Of a stretch of DNA of 64,000 nt, positions 48,069 to 56,511 are shown piece by piece. Every line of letters starts with the position of its first letter. Within the stretch, counting starts at the first letter, position 1. The notes under the pieces were generated by a model that was given only the letters and a program-made list of their open reading frames with translations, was not told where the DNA came from and ran no database searches. Source of the stretch: Amphritea balenae (lineage in GTDB: Bacteria; Pseudomonadota; Gammaproteobacteria; Pseudomonadales; Balneatricaceae); assembly GCF_003858655.1 (NCBI RefSeq), contig NZ_RQXV01000010.1:62001-126000 (forward strand), read 5' to 3'. The translations under genes and the position numbers were made by a program.

Positions 48069-49811
48069 ATGGAAAACAACAGCAATATTCTCTCCAACCC
48101 TCAAGAATTCATTAACTATCTGAACCAGGAAAGCCAGAAAGTTCTTGATATGTATTCTTCTGCTGGCAGTGAAGATATTTTCAAGCAATTTACCCAATCA
48201 TGGACTGATCTTGCGTCTCGCTCTTTCGAAGATCCAACCGTATGGGTACGCGCCATTACTGATTATCAGCAAGCGCAAATGAATCTTTGGCAAAATATAT
48301 TCTCCGGTAAGTCCGCTGAGTCACCTGTTGCACAGCCACTTAAAGGTGATCGCCGTTTCGCTGCTGAAGAGTGGAGCCAGAACCCGGTTTTCTCTTACAT
48401 CAAGCAGTCATACCTGCTGAGTTCTAACCTGCTGAATGAGATGGCTTCAAATGCCAATCTGAGCGAAAACGAGCAGAAGAAACTCGAGTTTTATACCAAA
48501 CAGTATATCGATGCGATGTCGCCAACAAACTTTGCGGTAACCAACCCGGAAGTTTTACAACAGGCATTAGAGACTAAAGGTCAGAGCCTGATCGATGGCC
48601 TGCAAAACCTGTTAGGCGATGTGGAGAAAGGCCGCATCACCATGACCGATGAATCCGCTTTCACTCTGGGTGAAAACATCGCTACCACAGAGGGTGCTGT
48701 GGTATTTGAAAACGAGATGTTACAGCTGATTCAGTACAAGCCTACCACTGAACAAGTGTATAGCCGTCCGACGCTGATCGTACCGCCATGTATCAACAAG
48801 TTTTACATCATGGATCTTCAGGAGCATAACTCCTACGTTAAGTACTGTGTTGATCAGGGTCAGACCGTATTCCTGGTATCCTGGGTCAACCCAACCATCG
48901 ATCAGCGCGACATCAGCTGGGATGATTACGTTGGAAACGGCACCCTGAAAGCCATTGATGCCGTTAAACAGATTACCGAGCAAGAAAAGATCAACGCTGT
49001 ATCCTGGTGTATTGGCGGTACTATTCTGTCCTCTACCCTTGCCGTAATGGCGAAGCGTAAAGATGAGAGCGTTGCCTCTGCAACTTTCCTGACCACGCTG
49101 ACAGACTTTACTGATCCGGGTGACCTGTGTGTATTCATTGATGAGCAGCAGGTTAAACAGCTGACTCAGAAAGTTGATGATGAAGGCCTGCTGAACGGTC
49201 GTAATCTGGCGACCGCCTTTAATATGCTTCGTTCAAACGATCTGGTTTGGTCCTATGTGGTTAACAACTACCTGAAAGGTCAGAATCCGGCACCATTCGA
49301 TATCCTGTACTGGAATGGTGATTCAACTAACCTGCCAGCTAAGATGTACAACTTCTATATCAATGAGATGTACATTAATAACAAGCTCTCAAAGCCAGAC
49401 GCTCTGACTATCTGTGGTGAGAAAATCAACCTGCGTGATATCACTATCCCGGTTTACTTCCTGTCCACCATTGAAGATCACATCGCGCCATGGAAAGGTA
49501 CCTTCAAAGGTACTGAGATGATGCAGGGCAAGATCGAATTCGTTCTGGGTGCCAGCGGCCACGTTGCCGGTGTCATCAACCCAGCTTCCAAGAATCGTCG
49601 TAACTACTGGACTGGTGGTGAACTTGGCCAGGGTGCCGACCATTGGCTAGAGACAGCTGAACGTCAGGAAGGCAGCTGGTGGCCAAACTGGTCCAAGTGG
49701 ATTAAGCCTAAGGCCGGCAAGAAGGTTGATGCGCCAAAAACCTATGGCAATAAAACCTTTAAAGAGATTGAGCCTGCGCCAGGCCGTTATGTAGCGACCC
49801 GCGTTGACTAA
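48069..49811 (+). CDS. phaC: Class I PHA synthase
   Basis: A second PHA synthase, 580 residues, of class I size with the N-terminal PhaC domain (about 80-240) and alpha/beta-hydrolase core. The triad is Cys314 in SWCIGG, Asp470 in EDHIAPW and His498 in SGHVAG. The box usually begins with Gly (GxCxGG); here it is Ser-Trp-Cys. The ATG has AGAAGG eight bases upstream. It stands alone with its own terminator and is not next to phaA/phaB or a phasin. Substrate choice (short-chain 3-hydroxyacyl-CoA) is inferred from class. Confidence 0.93.
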   Translation: MENNSNILSNPQEFINYLNQESQKVLDMYSSAGSEDIFKQFTQSWTDLASRSFEDPTVWVRAITDYQQAQMNLWQNIFSGKSAESPVAQPLKGDRRFAAEEWSQNPVFSYIKQSYLLSSNLLNEMASNANLSENEQKKLEFYTKQYIDAMSPTNFAVTNPEVLQQALETKGQSLIDGLQNLLGDVEKGRITMTDESAFTLGENIATTEGAVVFENEMLQLIQYKPTTEQVYSRPTLIVPPCINKFYIMDLQEHNSYVKYCVDQGQTVFLVSWVNPTIDQRDISWDDYVGNGTLKAIDAVKQITEQEKINAVSWCIGGTILSSTLAVMAKRKDESVASATFLTTLTDFTDPGDLCVFIDEQQVKQLTQKVDDEGLLNGRNLATAFNMLRSNDLVWSYVVNNYLKGQNPAPFDILYWNGDSTNLPAKMYNFYINEMYINNKLSKPDALTICGEKINLRDITIPVYFLSTIEDHIAPWKGTFKGTEMMQGKIEFVLGASGHVAGVINPASKNRRNYWTGGELGQGADHWLETAERQEGSWWPNWSKWIKPKAGKKVDAPKTYGNKTFKEIEPAPGRYVATRVD

Positions 49812-49829
49812 TCTGCTGAACTGCTGATA

Positions 49830-49858
49830 ATAAAGCCGAGCTATGCTCCGGCTTTTTT
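49830..49858 (+). terminator. Terminator of class I phaC
   Basis: AAAGCCGGAGC-like stem: AAGCC and GAG pair with CTC and GGCTT around a short loop, followed by six T residues. Confidence 0.85.
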
Positions 49859-49889
49859 GTTTCCATACTCACCTGAACAGACTATCACT

Positions 49890-51260
49890 TTGAAAGCAGC
49901 TCGTTTTATCTCTTTTTCTGAAGCCCGCACCATTCTCACGCTAGCCGTTCCCATCATGATCGCCCAGTTATCTCAAACAGCCATGGGCTTTGTCGATACT
50001 CTGATGGCAGGACGCTATGGCGCCGAAGACCTCGCAGCTGTCGCGCTGGGTGCCGGTATCTGGTTGCCGATCATGCTTTCATTAGGCGGCGTATTGATGG
50101 CTATCACCCCTATCGTCGCTCATCAGGTGGGTGCTAATCAGCTATTACGCACTCGAATCACCTTTAATCAAGGCTTATATATCGCAGCTATCGCCTCATT
50201 CATCGCATGGTTTACGCTACGCAACACCGGCATGCTACTTGATTACATGCAGGTGTCAGGCAACCTCAAATTAAAAACACTCGCCTACCTTGATGCACTG
50301 TCATGGGGCGTGCCAGGGATGATGCTCTATCAATGCTGCAGGAGTTACTGTGAAGGATTTGGTAAAACCAAACCTTTGATGAAAATTGGCATCCTGGCAC
50401 TGCTGTGCAATATTCCGCTTAACTATATTTTCATCTACGGCAAACTGGGTATACCGGCTATGGGTGGCGTAGGTTGCGGCTGGGCAACCAGTATCGTGAT
50501 GTGGATTATGGCTATCATCGCCGTTTTCTATCTCCACCTATCCAGCCACTTTCATAAATTGAAACTGATCAATTTGCCACGCATTGTCACTAAACCTCTG
50601 ATCACCCTGATAAGTCTTGGTCTGCCTATTGGTATCACGCTGTTAATCGAGGTCAGCATGTTTTCCGTTATTGCCCTCATGCTAGCCAGACTGGGTGAGA
50701 CCGTGATCGCAGCGCATCAGATAACCTTAAGCTTTACCGGCATGGTATTTATGATTCCTCTTAGTATAGCGATGGCACTGACTATACGAATCGGCCACCT
50801 GGCGGGTAGCCAACAGTTTTATGAGGCAAAAATAGCCGCCCAGACCGGCTTTATGATTACCGGCACCGGCGCCCTGCTCTCATGTACTCTGATCAGTTTA
50901 TTCGCCGTACCTATCGCAGGCCTTTACACCGACAACCTTATTATTATCAAAATGGCCAGCCATCTGATCATCATCGCTGCAATCTTCCAGATACCGGACG
51001 CCATACAGGTTTCAAGTGCCGGAATACTTAGAGGCTACAAAGATACCCGGATCCCACTACTCATCGTTTTTATCGCCTACTGGGTCATCGGACTACCAAC
51101 CGGATACCTACTTTCACTGACTGATTATCTGCTGCCCGCCATGGGAGCTGCAGGTTTCTGGTACGGATTAGTTATAGGCCTTTGTGTAGGCGCTATACTG
51201 TTACTACTTCGCTACCGGACAATAACTATAAAATGCAGACACGCTGTGCACACATCTTAG
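49890..51260 (+). CDS. MATE family multidrug efflux pump (NorM-like)
   Basis: A 456-residue membrane protein with 12 helices, the MATE pattern ILTLAVPIMIAQLSQTAMGF and VDTLMAGRYGAEDLAAVALG. NorM-type pumps export cationic drugs with Na+ or H+. The start is uncertain: TTG 49890 is used because the other in-frame TTG (49857) lies inside the phaC terminator. No good Shine-Dalgarno is seen. Its 3' end overlaps the next gene by 28 bases. Confidence 0.87.
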   Translation: MKAARFISFSEARTILTLAVPIMIAQLSQTAMGFVDTLMAGRYGAEDLAAVALGAGIWLPIMLSLGGVLMAITPIVAHQVGANQLLRTRITFNQGLYIAAIASFIAWFTLRNTGMLLDYMQVSGNLKLKTLAYLDALSWGVPGMMLYQCCRSYCEGFGKTKPLMKIGILALLCNIPLNYIFIYGKLGIPAMGGVGCGWATSIVMWIMAIIAVFYLHLSSHFHKLKLINLPRIVTKPLITLISLGLPIGITLLIEVSMFSVIALMLARLGETVIAAHQITLSFTGMVFMIPLSIAMALTIRIGHLAGSQQFYEAKIAAQTGFMITGTGALLSCTLISLFAVPIAGLYTDNLIIIKMASHLIIIAAIFQIPDAIQVSSAGILRGYKDTRIPLLIVFIAYWVIGLPTGYLLSLTDYLLPAMGAAGFWYGLVIGLCVGAILLLLRYRTITIKCRHAVHTS

Positions 51261-52300
51261 TACTCCTGATCGCGCTAATATTAAGCGGGTGCGACCAAGG
51301 GCGACCAGAAACCATGATGGAGACTTATAGTAGCCGTCTTGCAAACAGTCTCAACAGCGATAAACAACTAGACCTGAGCAGCCCGTTAAAGATTCCCGTC
51401 TTTCCTCGACGTCGGGATAGAATACTCCCTGTAAAAGACCTACGTCAGGGCCTGTTAGAAGTATTCAACCTGCGTCATTGCCGCCTTATTCATCTGGTTG
51501 CAGAACGAAATAGCTCTCTGGGTAAAGTGATGCCACCATCGAAGCAGCTGGTTTATGAGATAGAGCTGTTTATCGGACTCAGAGACTGCCTGCAGCAACT
51601 AAAGATGGCCAATGCTGAGCCAGAACTAATCACCCAGGTAGAGTCAATATTCAGGATTAAATCTGATAATTTTGAGAAGGCTCTCTGGAACGGCATCTTC
51701 ATCAGTGAAGCGGTCGAACGGAATTTTTCTCTGTCTGAACCTGCCCTCTCCCTTGATGGAGAAGACGGTTTCCAACAAAGTGTACGGGCACTGGAGGTGC
51801 TGGATCAGATAGCAGCACTGAACAAAGGCAACAGAGACTGGACCCGCCCTGAGGCGCTTGATCAAATGGAACAGCAGTATCAAACACTCTATAACCACCG
51901 CTATGGAAGCCGCTGGCTGCGCTCTTTGTATCTGGTTACTCAGACCCTGAGGTTCAACGCAGAACTCATTCAGCATCGACTACAGCAAAGACCCTTATGC
52001 TATAACCAGACAGCGACATCTAAAGCGAATATTGTTAAAAATGTTTTTCAGAAATACTATATTTCACAACTACAGCCCTACATGGCTCGCCTGGATCAGC
52101 AAGGTAAAATCTGGCTCAGAATCAACACCCAGCTTATCAACCAGTTTACTGTAACGCCTGCCAGCACGAAAAATTATTACACCAGGGTTATAGACCCTGA
52201 AACCTCCCAGCTTTGGCACAACTACCTTGAAGCGCGAAACCAGCACACTAAAGCCTGGCAGAACTTACTACGCCAGTGTGGATTAATGCCTAAACGCTAA
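51233..52300 (+). CDS. DUF3080-like lipoprotein
   Basis: A 355-residue lipoprotein with a signal peptide and lipobox LILSGC (Cys near 21), then a helical body. It resembles the gammaproteobacterial DUF3080 family of unknown function. The start at 51233 (MQTRCAHILVL) lies inside the end of the MATE gene, so translation is coupled. A role in the envelope is likely, nothing more. Confidence 0.75.
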   Translation: MQTRCAHILVLLIALILSGCDQGRPETMMETYSSRLANSLNSDKQLDLSSPLKIPVFPRRRDRILPVKDLRQGLLEVFNLRHCRLIHLVAERNSSLGKVMPPSKQLVYEIELFIGLRDCLQQLKMANAEPELITQVESIFRIKSDNFEKALWNGIFISEAVERNFSLSEPALSLDGEDGFQQSVRALEVLDQIAALNKGNRDWTRPEALDQMEQQYQTLYNHRYGSRWLRSLYLVTQTLRFNAELIQHRLQQRPLCYNQTATSKANIVKNVFQKYYISQLQPYMARLDQQGKIWLRINTQLINQFTVTPASTKNYYTRVIDPETSQLWHNYLEARNQHTKAWQNLLRQCGLMPKR

Positions 52301-52362
52301 TTCCCAGCCCGCCTTCCTGATTACCGCAATCTAACAAAACAATTCAGGTATTCGTTAACTTA

Positions 52363-52387
52363 ACCCAAAGTTAGCACCATTTTGGGT
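52363..52387. promoter_or_regulatory. Inverted repeat upstream of lapG
   Basis: ACCCAAA and TTTGGGT flank 11 bases, 70 bases before lapG. It could be an operator or the end of the upstream transcript; no T-tract. Confidence 0.35.
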
Positions 52388-52457
52388 AATGAATAAAAGC
52401 AGAGCCGATATGGCTATGAAACAATGACTAGTAATCATTATCAATCAAACTGCTACT

Positions 52458-53165
52458 TTGACAAAAGCCAGATCAATTAAACGACACCCTTTAAGCACAG
52501 GCCGTACAGCTAACAGCCTGGGAGTGTTATTGTTTATTGCAACGGCCAGCCTTGCGGTCTCTATTGTTGCTGCTCCCGGCTTAAGTGTGAAAATGTCTGA
52601 AGCTCAGATAGTCAAACTGGGCAAGAAGTATGGCGCGATGGCAGAACGACGTTTAAGAGCCTGGCAGAATCTTATTCAGGACATCCAACACTTTGATGAG
52701 GACGAGAAGCTTCACCGGGTAAACAAATTTTTTAATCAGTTACTTTTTGTTGACGATATTAAACACTGGGGCAAAAAAGACTACTGGGCCAGCCCGGTTG
52801 AATTTTTAATTACCAACGGCGGCGATTGCGAGGACTTCTCCATTGCCAAGTACTACACCCTGCGTCAGGTCGGCATCCCCATCGAGAAGCTGAGCATCGC
52901 CTACGTAAAAGCCCTAAGGCTCAATCAGGCGCATATGGTACTAACCTATTACCCTAAACCAAGCGCTACACCACTGGTTTTAGACAACCTGATAGGTGAA
53001 ATAAAACCCGCTAACCGCCGAACCGATCTACAACACGTATACAGCTTTAATGCCGACAACCTGTGGCTTTCGAAAAAAGGCAAACGTAGCACCCTGGTAG
53101 GTACATCTGATCAGCTTAAGCCCTGGGTGCAACTGCAATCAAGAATGGTAAATCAGGATTACTAA
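52458..53165 (+). CDS. lapG: Periplasmic cysteine protease LapG
   Basis: Transglutaminase-like protease that clips large adhesins (LapA type) to release cells from surfaces. The 235 residues show an N-terminal membrane/export segment (about 22-38) and the Cys124-His159-Asp176 triad in GGDCEDFSIAKY, QAHMVL and LVLDNL, with spacing close to Pseudomonas LapG. The start is a TTG without a clear ribosome site, so the N-terminus is uncertain. lapD follows 30 bases later, as expected for the pair. The adhesin gene is not in this window. Confidence 0.92.
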   Translation: MTKARSIKRHPLSTGRTANSLGVLLFIATASLAVSIVAAPGLSVKMSEAQIVKLGKKYGAMAERRLRAWQNLIQDIQHFDEDEKLHRVNKFFNQLLFVDDIKHWGKKDYWASPVEFLITNGGDCEDFSIAKYYTLRQVGIPIEKLSIAYVKALRLNQAHMVLTYYPKPSATPLVLDNLIGEIKPANRRTDLQHVYSFNADNLWLSKKGKRSTLVGTSDQLKPWVQLQSRMVNQDY

Positions 53166-53195
53166 TCCTGAAAAAATAGTAATGAGGAATCAAGC

Positions 53196-55133
53196 ATGTC
53201 TATCGTAAATCAGTTAATGGCCGCCGTGTTAGCCGTCCTCATAGGACTGGTATCGGGAACGGTGTATCTGATGTCCGACAGTTCCAAAGCAATGCTACTC
53301 AACCAGCTTGAATCCCACGGACAGGATACTGCGACTCACCTGGGCCTCTATCTGGCCCCTTTTATGTCTGATAAAGATACTGCAGCCATAGAAACCACAG
53401 TGAATGCCATTTTCGACAGTGGCTTTTACCAGCAGATCCGGGTTATTGACGCAGAGAATAAGCCACTGTTTATCAAAACATCGAATGCTCAGGTAAATGA
53501 TAAAGTACCTGACTGGTTCATTGATCTGGTTCAGATCACGCCACCGGAAATGACCCGGGAAGTCACCAATCAGTGGCAAAAAGCCGGTTCAATCTTTGTT
53601 CAGAGCCGTGCTGGCTATGCGTACGAGCAACTATGGCGCGGCACTAAACAAACCCTCATCTGGTTTGTCGTGCTTTCACTGCTAAGTATGTTTTTTATCA
53701 GCTTATTAATGAAGTACATTCTGAGCCCGTTAAAAGGGGTTGAAGAGCAGGCTCTGGCGCTATCTCAACAAAAATATATTGAACAAAGCCGGATTCCCGG
53801 TACCCGGGAACTAAAACAGGTTGTTCTGGCAATGAACATGATGGTACGACGGGTACGTACAATGTTTGATGAACAAGCCAAAAATATCGAAGAGATTCGC
53901 CGTGCAGCCTATCAGGATGAACTGACCGGACTAGCCAATCAGCGCGCCACTAAAACCCGGCTAAATGAACGTATTGATTATCGCAATGACTTTGGCAATG
54001 GTAGCCTGATCCATCTTCACATCACTAACCTGCAACAACTTAATACTGAACTGGGCATGGAAAAAGCAAACAACTTTATCCGGGCTGCCGCCTCTCAGTT
54101 AGAGCTATTGTCGAAAAAAACCGATGACCCGGTGCTGGGCCGCATTACCGGATCAGACTTTATACTGCTCAGCTCCCTGACTGATCCCGATCAGTTACAA
54201 AGAGAGATGAACACAGTTATCAGGAATCTGAACGATTTTTATCATCAGCTAAGCCACAAACCCGCTGAGAAGCCGGCTTGCATTGGCGCAACGCCCTATA
54301 TTGAAAGCTACGCCTCAGAGCAGCTATTAGCTAATGCACGACTAGCTGCGGATCAGGCTGCCAATAACGCTACGCCGGTACACTGCGATGAAATAGGCAG
54401 CGCAGAGCGACAGGAAAGCTGGCATCAGCACGTCAGCGATAAGATCAGTAATGGTGATATTTTTCTACAAGCGCAACCGGTTAAGTCCGTCGCAGATCAG
54501 TCTGACATTCTTCACAGTGAGGTCTACGCACGCATTCTTAACCAGTCACAGCTACCTTCAATGGCCGGCGAGTTTATCAGCGTAGTAAAGCAGTTAAATT
54601 TAATGTCCGCCCTGGATAAGAAAGTTCTGCAATCGGTATTTAAAAAGCTTGAGCAGGCGTACGATTCGCCGATCTGCGTTAACCTGAGTAATGATTCACT
54701 GAAAGACCTGTCGTTCTGTAACTGGTTAATAGAGATCGCAGCGACGTTACCGCAACCACAACAGCTCTGTATCGAGATTAACGAAACATCCGTACTGAAC
54801 AATATGGAACGCATTACCGCGTTTCGTGAACAGCTACGTCAGCTGGGTATTAAATTCGGTGTTGATAATTTTGGTATTAACCCGGCGGGCTTTTCTTACC
54901 TGTATACGCTCCATCCTGATTACATCAAAGTTGATGGTTCGCTGGTCAGAGAGCTGGACAGCAGCGCCGAAGACAGGTTCTTTGTCCGTAGCCTGGTAAC
55001 CGCGGCCCACAGCCTCGACATTCAGGCGTTTGCTGAACATGTGGAACGGGACAGCCAGTTAGATAGCCTTCGACAACTTGAGATTGATGGCTCACAGGGA
55101 TGGATTCACGGACAGCCGGAAGCACTCAACTAA
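53196..55133 (+). CDS. lapD: c-di-GMP receptor LapD
   Basis: Inner-membrane receptor that holds LapG when c-di-GMP is high. The 645 residues run: membrane helix (7-26), periplasmic LapD/MoxY domain (27-150), helix (152-173), HAMP (174-225), degenerate GGDEF (235-380, motif TGSDF near 318) and degenerate EAL (405-645). The EAL core reads EVYAR and DNFG instead of EALxR and DDFG, so hydrolysis is unlikely while binding is expected. It shares a transcript with lapG; a strong terminator follows. Confidence 0.93.
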   Translation: MSIVNQLMAAVLAVLIGLVSGTVYLMSDSSKAMLLNQLESHGQDTATHLGLYLAPFMSDKDTAAIETTVNAIFDSGFYQQIRVIDAENKPLFIKTSNAQVNDKVPDWFIDLVQITPPEMTREVTNQWQKAGSIFVQSRAGYAYEQLWRGTKQTLIWFVVLSLLSMFFISLLMKYILSPLKGVEEQALALSQQKYIEQSRIPGTRELKQVVLAMNMMVRRVRTMFDEQAKNIEEIRRAAYQDELTGLANQRATKTRLNERIDYRNDFGNGSLIHLHITNLQQLNTELGMEKANNFIRAAASQLELLSKKTDDPVLGRITGSDFILLSSLTDPDQLQREMNTVIRNLNDFYHQLSHKPAEKPACIGATPYIESYASEQLLANARLAADQAANNATPVHCDEIGSAERQESWHQHVSDKISNGDIFLQAQPVKSVADQSDILHSEVYARILNQSQLPSMAGEFISVVKQLNLMSALDKKVLQSVFKKLEQAYDSPICVNLSNDSLKDLSFCNWLIEIAATLPQPQQLCIEINETSVLNNMERITAFREQLRQLGIKFGVDNFGINPAGFSYLYTLHPDYIKVDGSLVRELDSSAEDRFFVRSLVTAAHSLDIQAFAEHVERDSQLDSLRQLEIDGSQGWIHGQPEALN

Positions 55134-55165
55134 ACCGCTTGTATCATCACCTACCTCAGAACCAC

Positions 55166-55193
55166 AAAAAAACCGCCCTAAGGCGGTTTTTTT
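55166..55193. terminator. Bidirectional terminator after lapD
   Basis: AAAACCGCC-ctaa-GGCGGTTTT with A/T runs on both sides, between convergent lapD and the ProQ-like gene. Confidence 0.92.
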
Positions 55194-55214
55194 ACGGGTA
55201 ACTAAACCTATATA

Positions 55215-55691
55215 TCAGCGCTTAGTTACCAGCATATCCAGCTTACTGCTGATACGATCTTCACGCTGCTTGGCTTTTTCATCGCGCTGCTTCTGCTGAC
55301 GAAGCTTATTGATCTCTTTTAGCTGCTGCTTAGCATGCTCAGCTTCTGAATCCGACACGGTACCTGAAGCCTGACCATCAAGGCCGATACGATCTGCACC
55401 CTCTTTCAGACTACGGAAGTAGTAAGGTGAACGAACATAAGACGCCAGTGCCCGTTTAATTTTGTTTTTAGCGACTTTCTCATCGGCAATCAGATCTTCC
55501 TGAATACCAATTTTCAAAGGCCTGATGTTATCGCGGCTGAATACTTGTGGATATGCATCGCAAAGTAATTGCAGGGCCGCCTGATTAGCAGCTCTGTTTT
55601 TAGAACGGGTACGGGATTTAGCTTTATCCGCGGGTACTTCTGTTGCAGTATTTGCGTCTGTTGCTGTCGCAGTCACAGTAATATCTCTCAA
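55215..55691 (-). CDS. ProQ/FinO domain RNA-binding protein
   Basis: A 158-residue protein with a FinO/ProQ RNA-chaperone domain at about 35-115 (LLCDAYPQVFSRDNIRPLKI; RALASYVRSPYYFRSL) and a basic, Glu/Lys-rich C-terminal coil. It may bind structured small RNAs and mRNA ends. The first codon is TTG 55691; a GTG at 55676 has GAGAG eight bases upstream and may be the real start. I do not assign it as proQ proper because several FinO-domain paralogues exist. Confidence 0.87.
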   Translation of the reverse strand: MRDITVTATATDANTATEVPADKAKSRTRSKNRAANQAALQLLCDAYPQVFSRDNIRPLKIGIQEDLIADEKVAKNKIKRALASYVRSPYYFRSLKEGADRIGLDGQASGTVSDSEAEHAKQQLKEINKLRQQKQRDEKAKQREDRISSKLDMLVTKR

Positions 55692-55762
55692 CTGTATTAA
55701 TCATCAGGCCCGGATAGCAGGCCCGTTAAGTTTGTTCATAACCTGATTAGAAGACGAGTTAA

Positions 55763-56005
55763 CTACTCGCCTTTTCTGATCAGATACAAAAATTGATCAT
55801 CTTCTGATTTCTGGTCAATTAACTCATGCCCCAGAAAAGTACAGAACTTTGGAATATCGCGCTGGGTTGAGGGGTCTGTAGCTGTTACCTGCAACACCTC
55901 ACCTGTTGTCATCTCACGTACTTTGTTGTGCAACAACATCACCGGTTCAGGACAGAACAGGCCGCTGGCATCCATGACCTGATCCGCTTTTACTTCAACC
56001 ATCAT
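55763..56005 (-). CDS. tusA: Sulfur carrier protein TusA
   Basis: An 80-residue TusA-family protein with the sulfur-accepting Cys in GLFCPEPVM. In E. coli TusA passes sulfur for 2-thiouridine in tRNA. Two consecutive ATGs start the frame; GAGG favours the second (56002). It lies near rlmM, as in pseudomonads. Confidence 0.92.
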   Translation of the reverse strand: MMVEVKADQVMDASGLFCPEPVMLLHNKVREMTTGEVLQVTATDPSTQRDIPKFCTFLGHELIDQKSEDDQFLYLIRKGE

Positions 56006-56148
56006 TCAACCTCAGAAACTACTTTGGCCTATATTGTCGCAAATTCAGAGGTATAGAAAAACCCTACTTTTGCGAAGATATCATTTTACCCGGGCATAGT
56101 TAGCTATTATATTGAAATAAAAGCAGTAAATATTCAAAGGAGACCACA

Positions 56149-56430
56149 ATGATTCGTGTTCTGATTGAACGACATATCGCTGACGATCTTGCCGAACATT
56201 ACGAAAAAGCCGCCCGCAACACTTTACAGACCGCTATGCAGGCGCATGGATTCATTTCCGGTGAGTCGCTGCGCAATAGCAATGACTCTAATCATCGCAT
56301 AGTGCTAGCCACCTTTCGCACCATCCAGGATTGGCAGCGCTGGCACGCCTCCCCTGAGCGTAAAGAGATCATGGAAGCCATCATGCCAATGCTTGAAACA
56401 GAAGAAAAGATCACCGTTCTAGAGCACTAA
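56149..56430 (+). CDS. Antibiotic biosynthesis monooxygenase-fold protein
   Basis: A 93-residue ferredoxin-like fold protein of the ABM family: IRVLIERHIADDL, NHRIVLATFRTIQDWQRWHA and a C-terminal EKITVLEH. Such proteins are often small oxygenases or heme/quinone-binding proteins; the role here is unknown. AAAGGAGA precedes the ATG. Confidence 0.83.
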   Translation: MIRVLIERHIADDLAEHYEKAARNTLQTAMQAHGFISGESLRNSNDSNHRIVLATFRTIQDWQRWHASPERKEIMEAIMPMLETEEKITVLEH

Positions 56431-56480
56431 AGCGGCAAACCGGAGCGACTAAGCATTAGCAATATGCTTTTTGCACCGGC

Positions 56481-56511
56481 ATTATCACGGCTGACACTCA
56501 GCCGTGATAAT
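56481..56511. terminator. 14-bp perfect hairpin overlapping the rlmM stop
   Basis: ATTATCACGGCTGA (56481-56494) and its exact reverse complement (56498-56511) flank a three-base loop. The rlmM stop codon and last four sense codons are inside the stem. There is no T-tract on either side, so it may work as an end-protecting or Rho-linked element for the convergent genes. Confidence 0.6.

Noticed and set aside
52425-52446. AT-rich AATCATTATCAAT sequence upstream of lapG resembling half a Fur box
   Set aside because: Only about half of the 19-base Fur consensus is present and lapG is not an expected iron gene.
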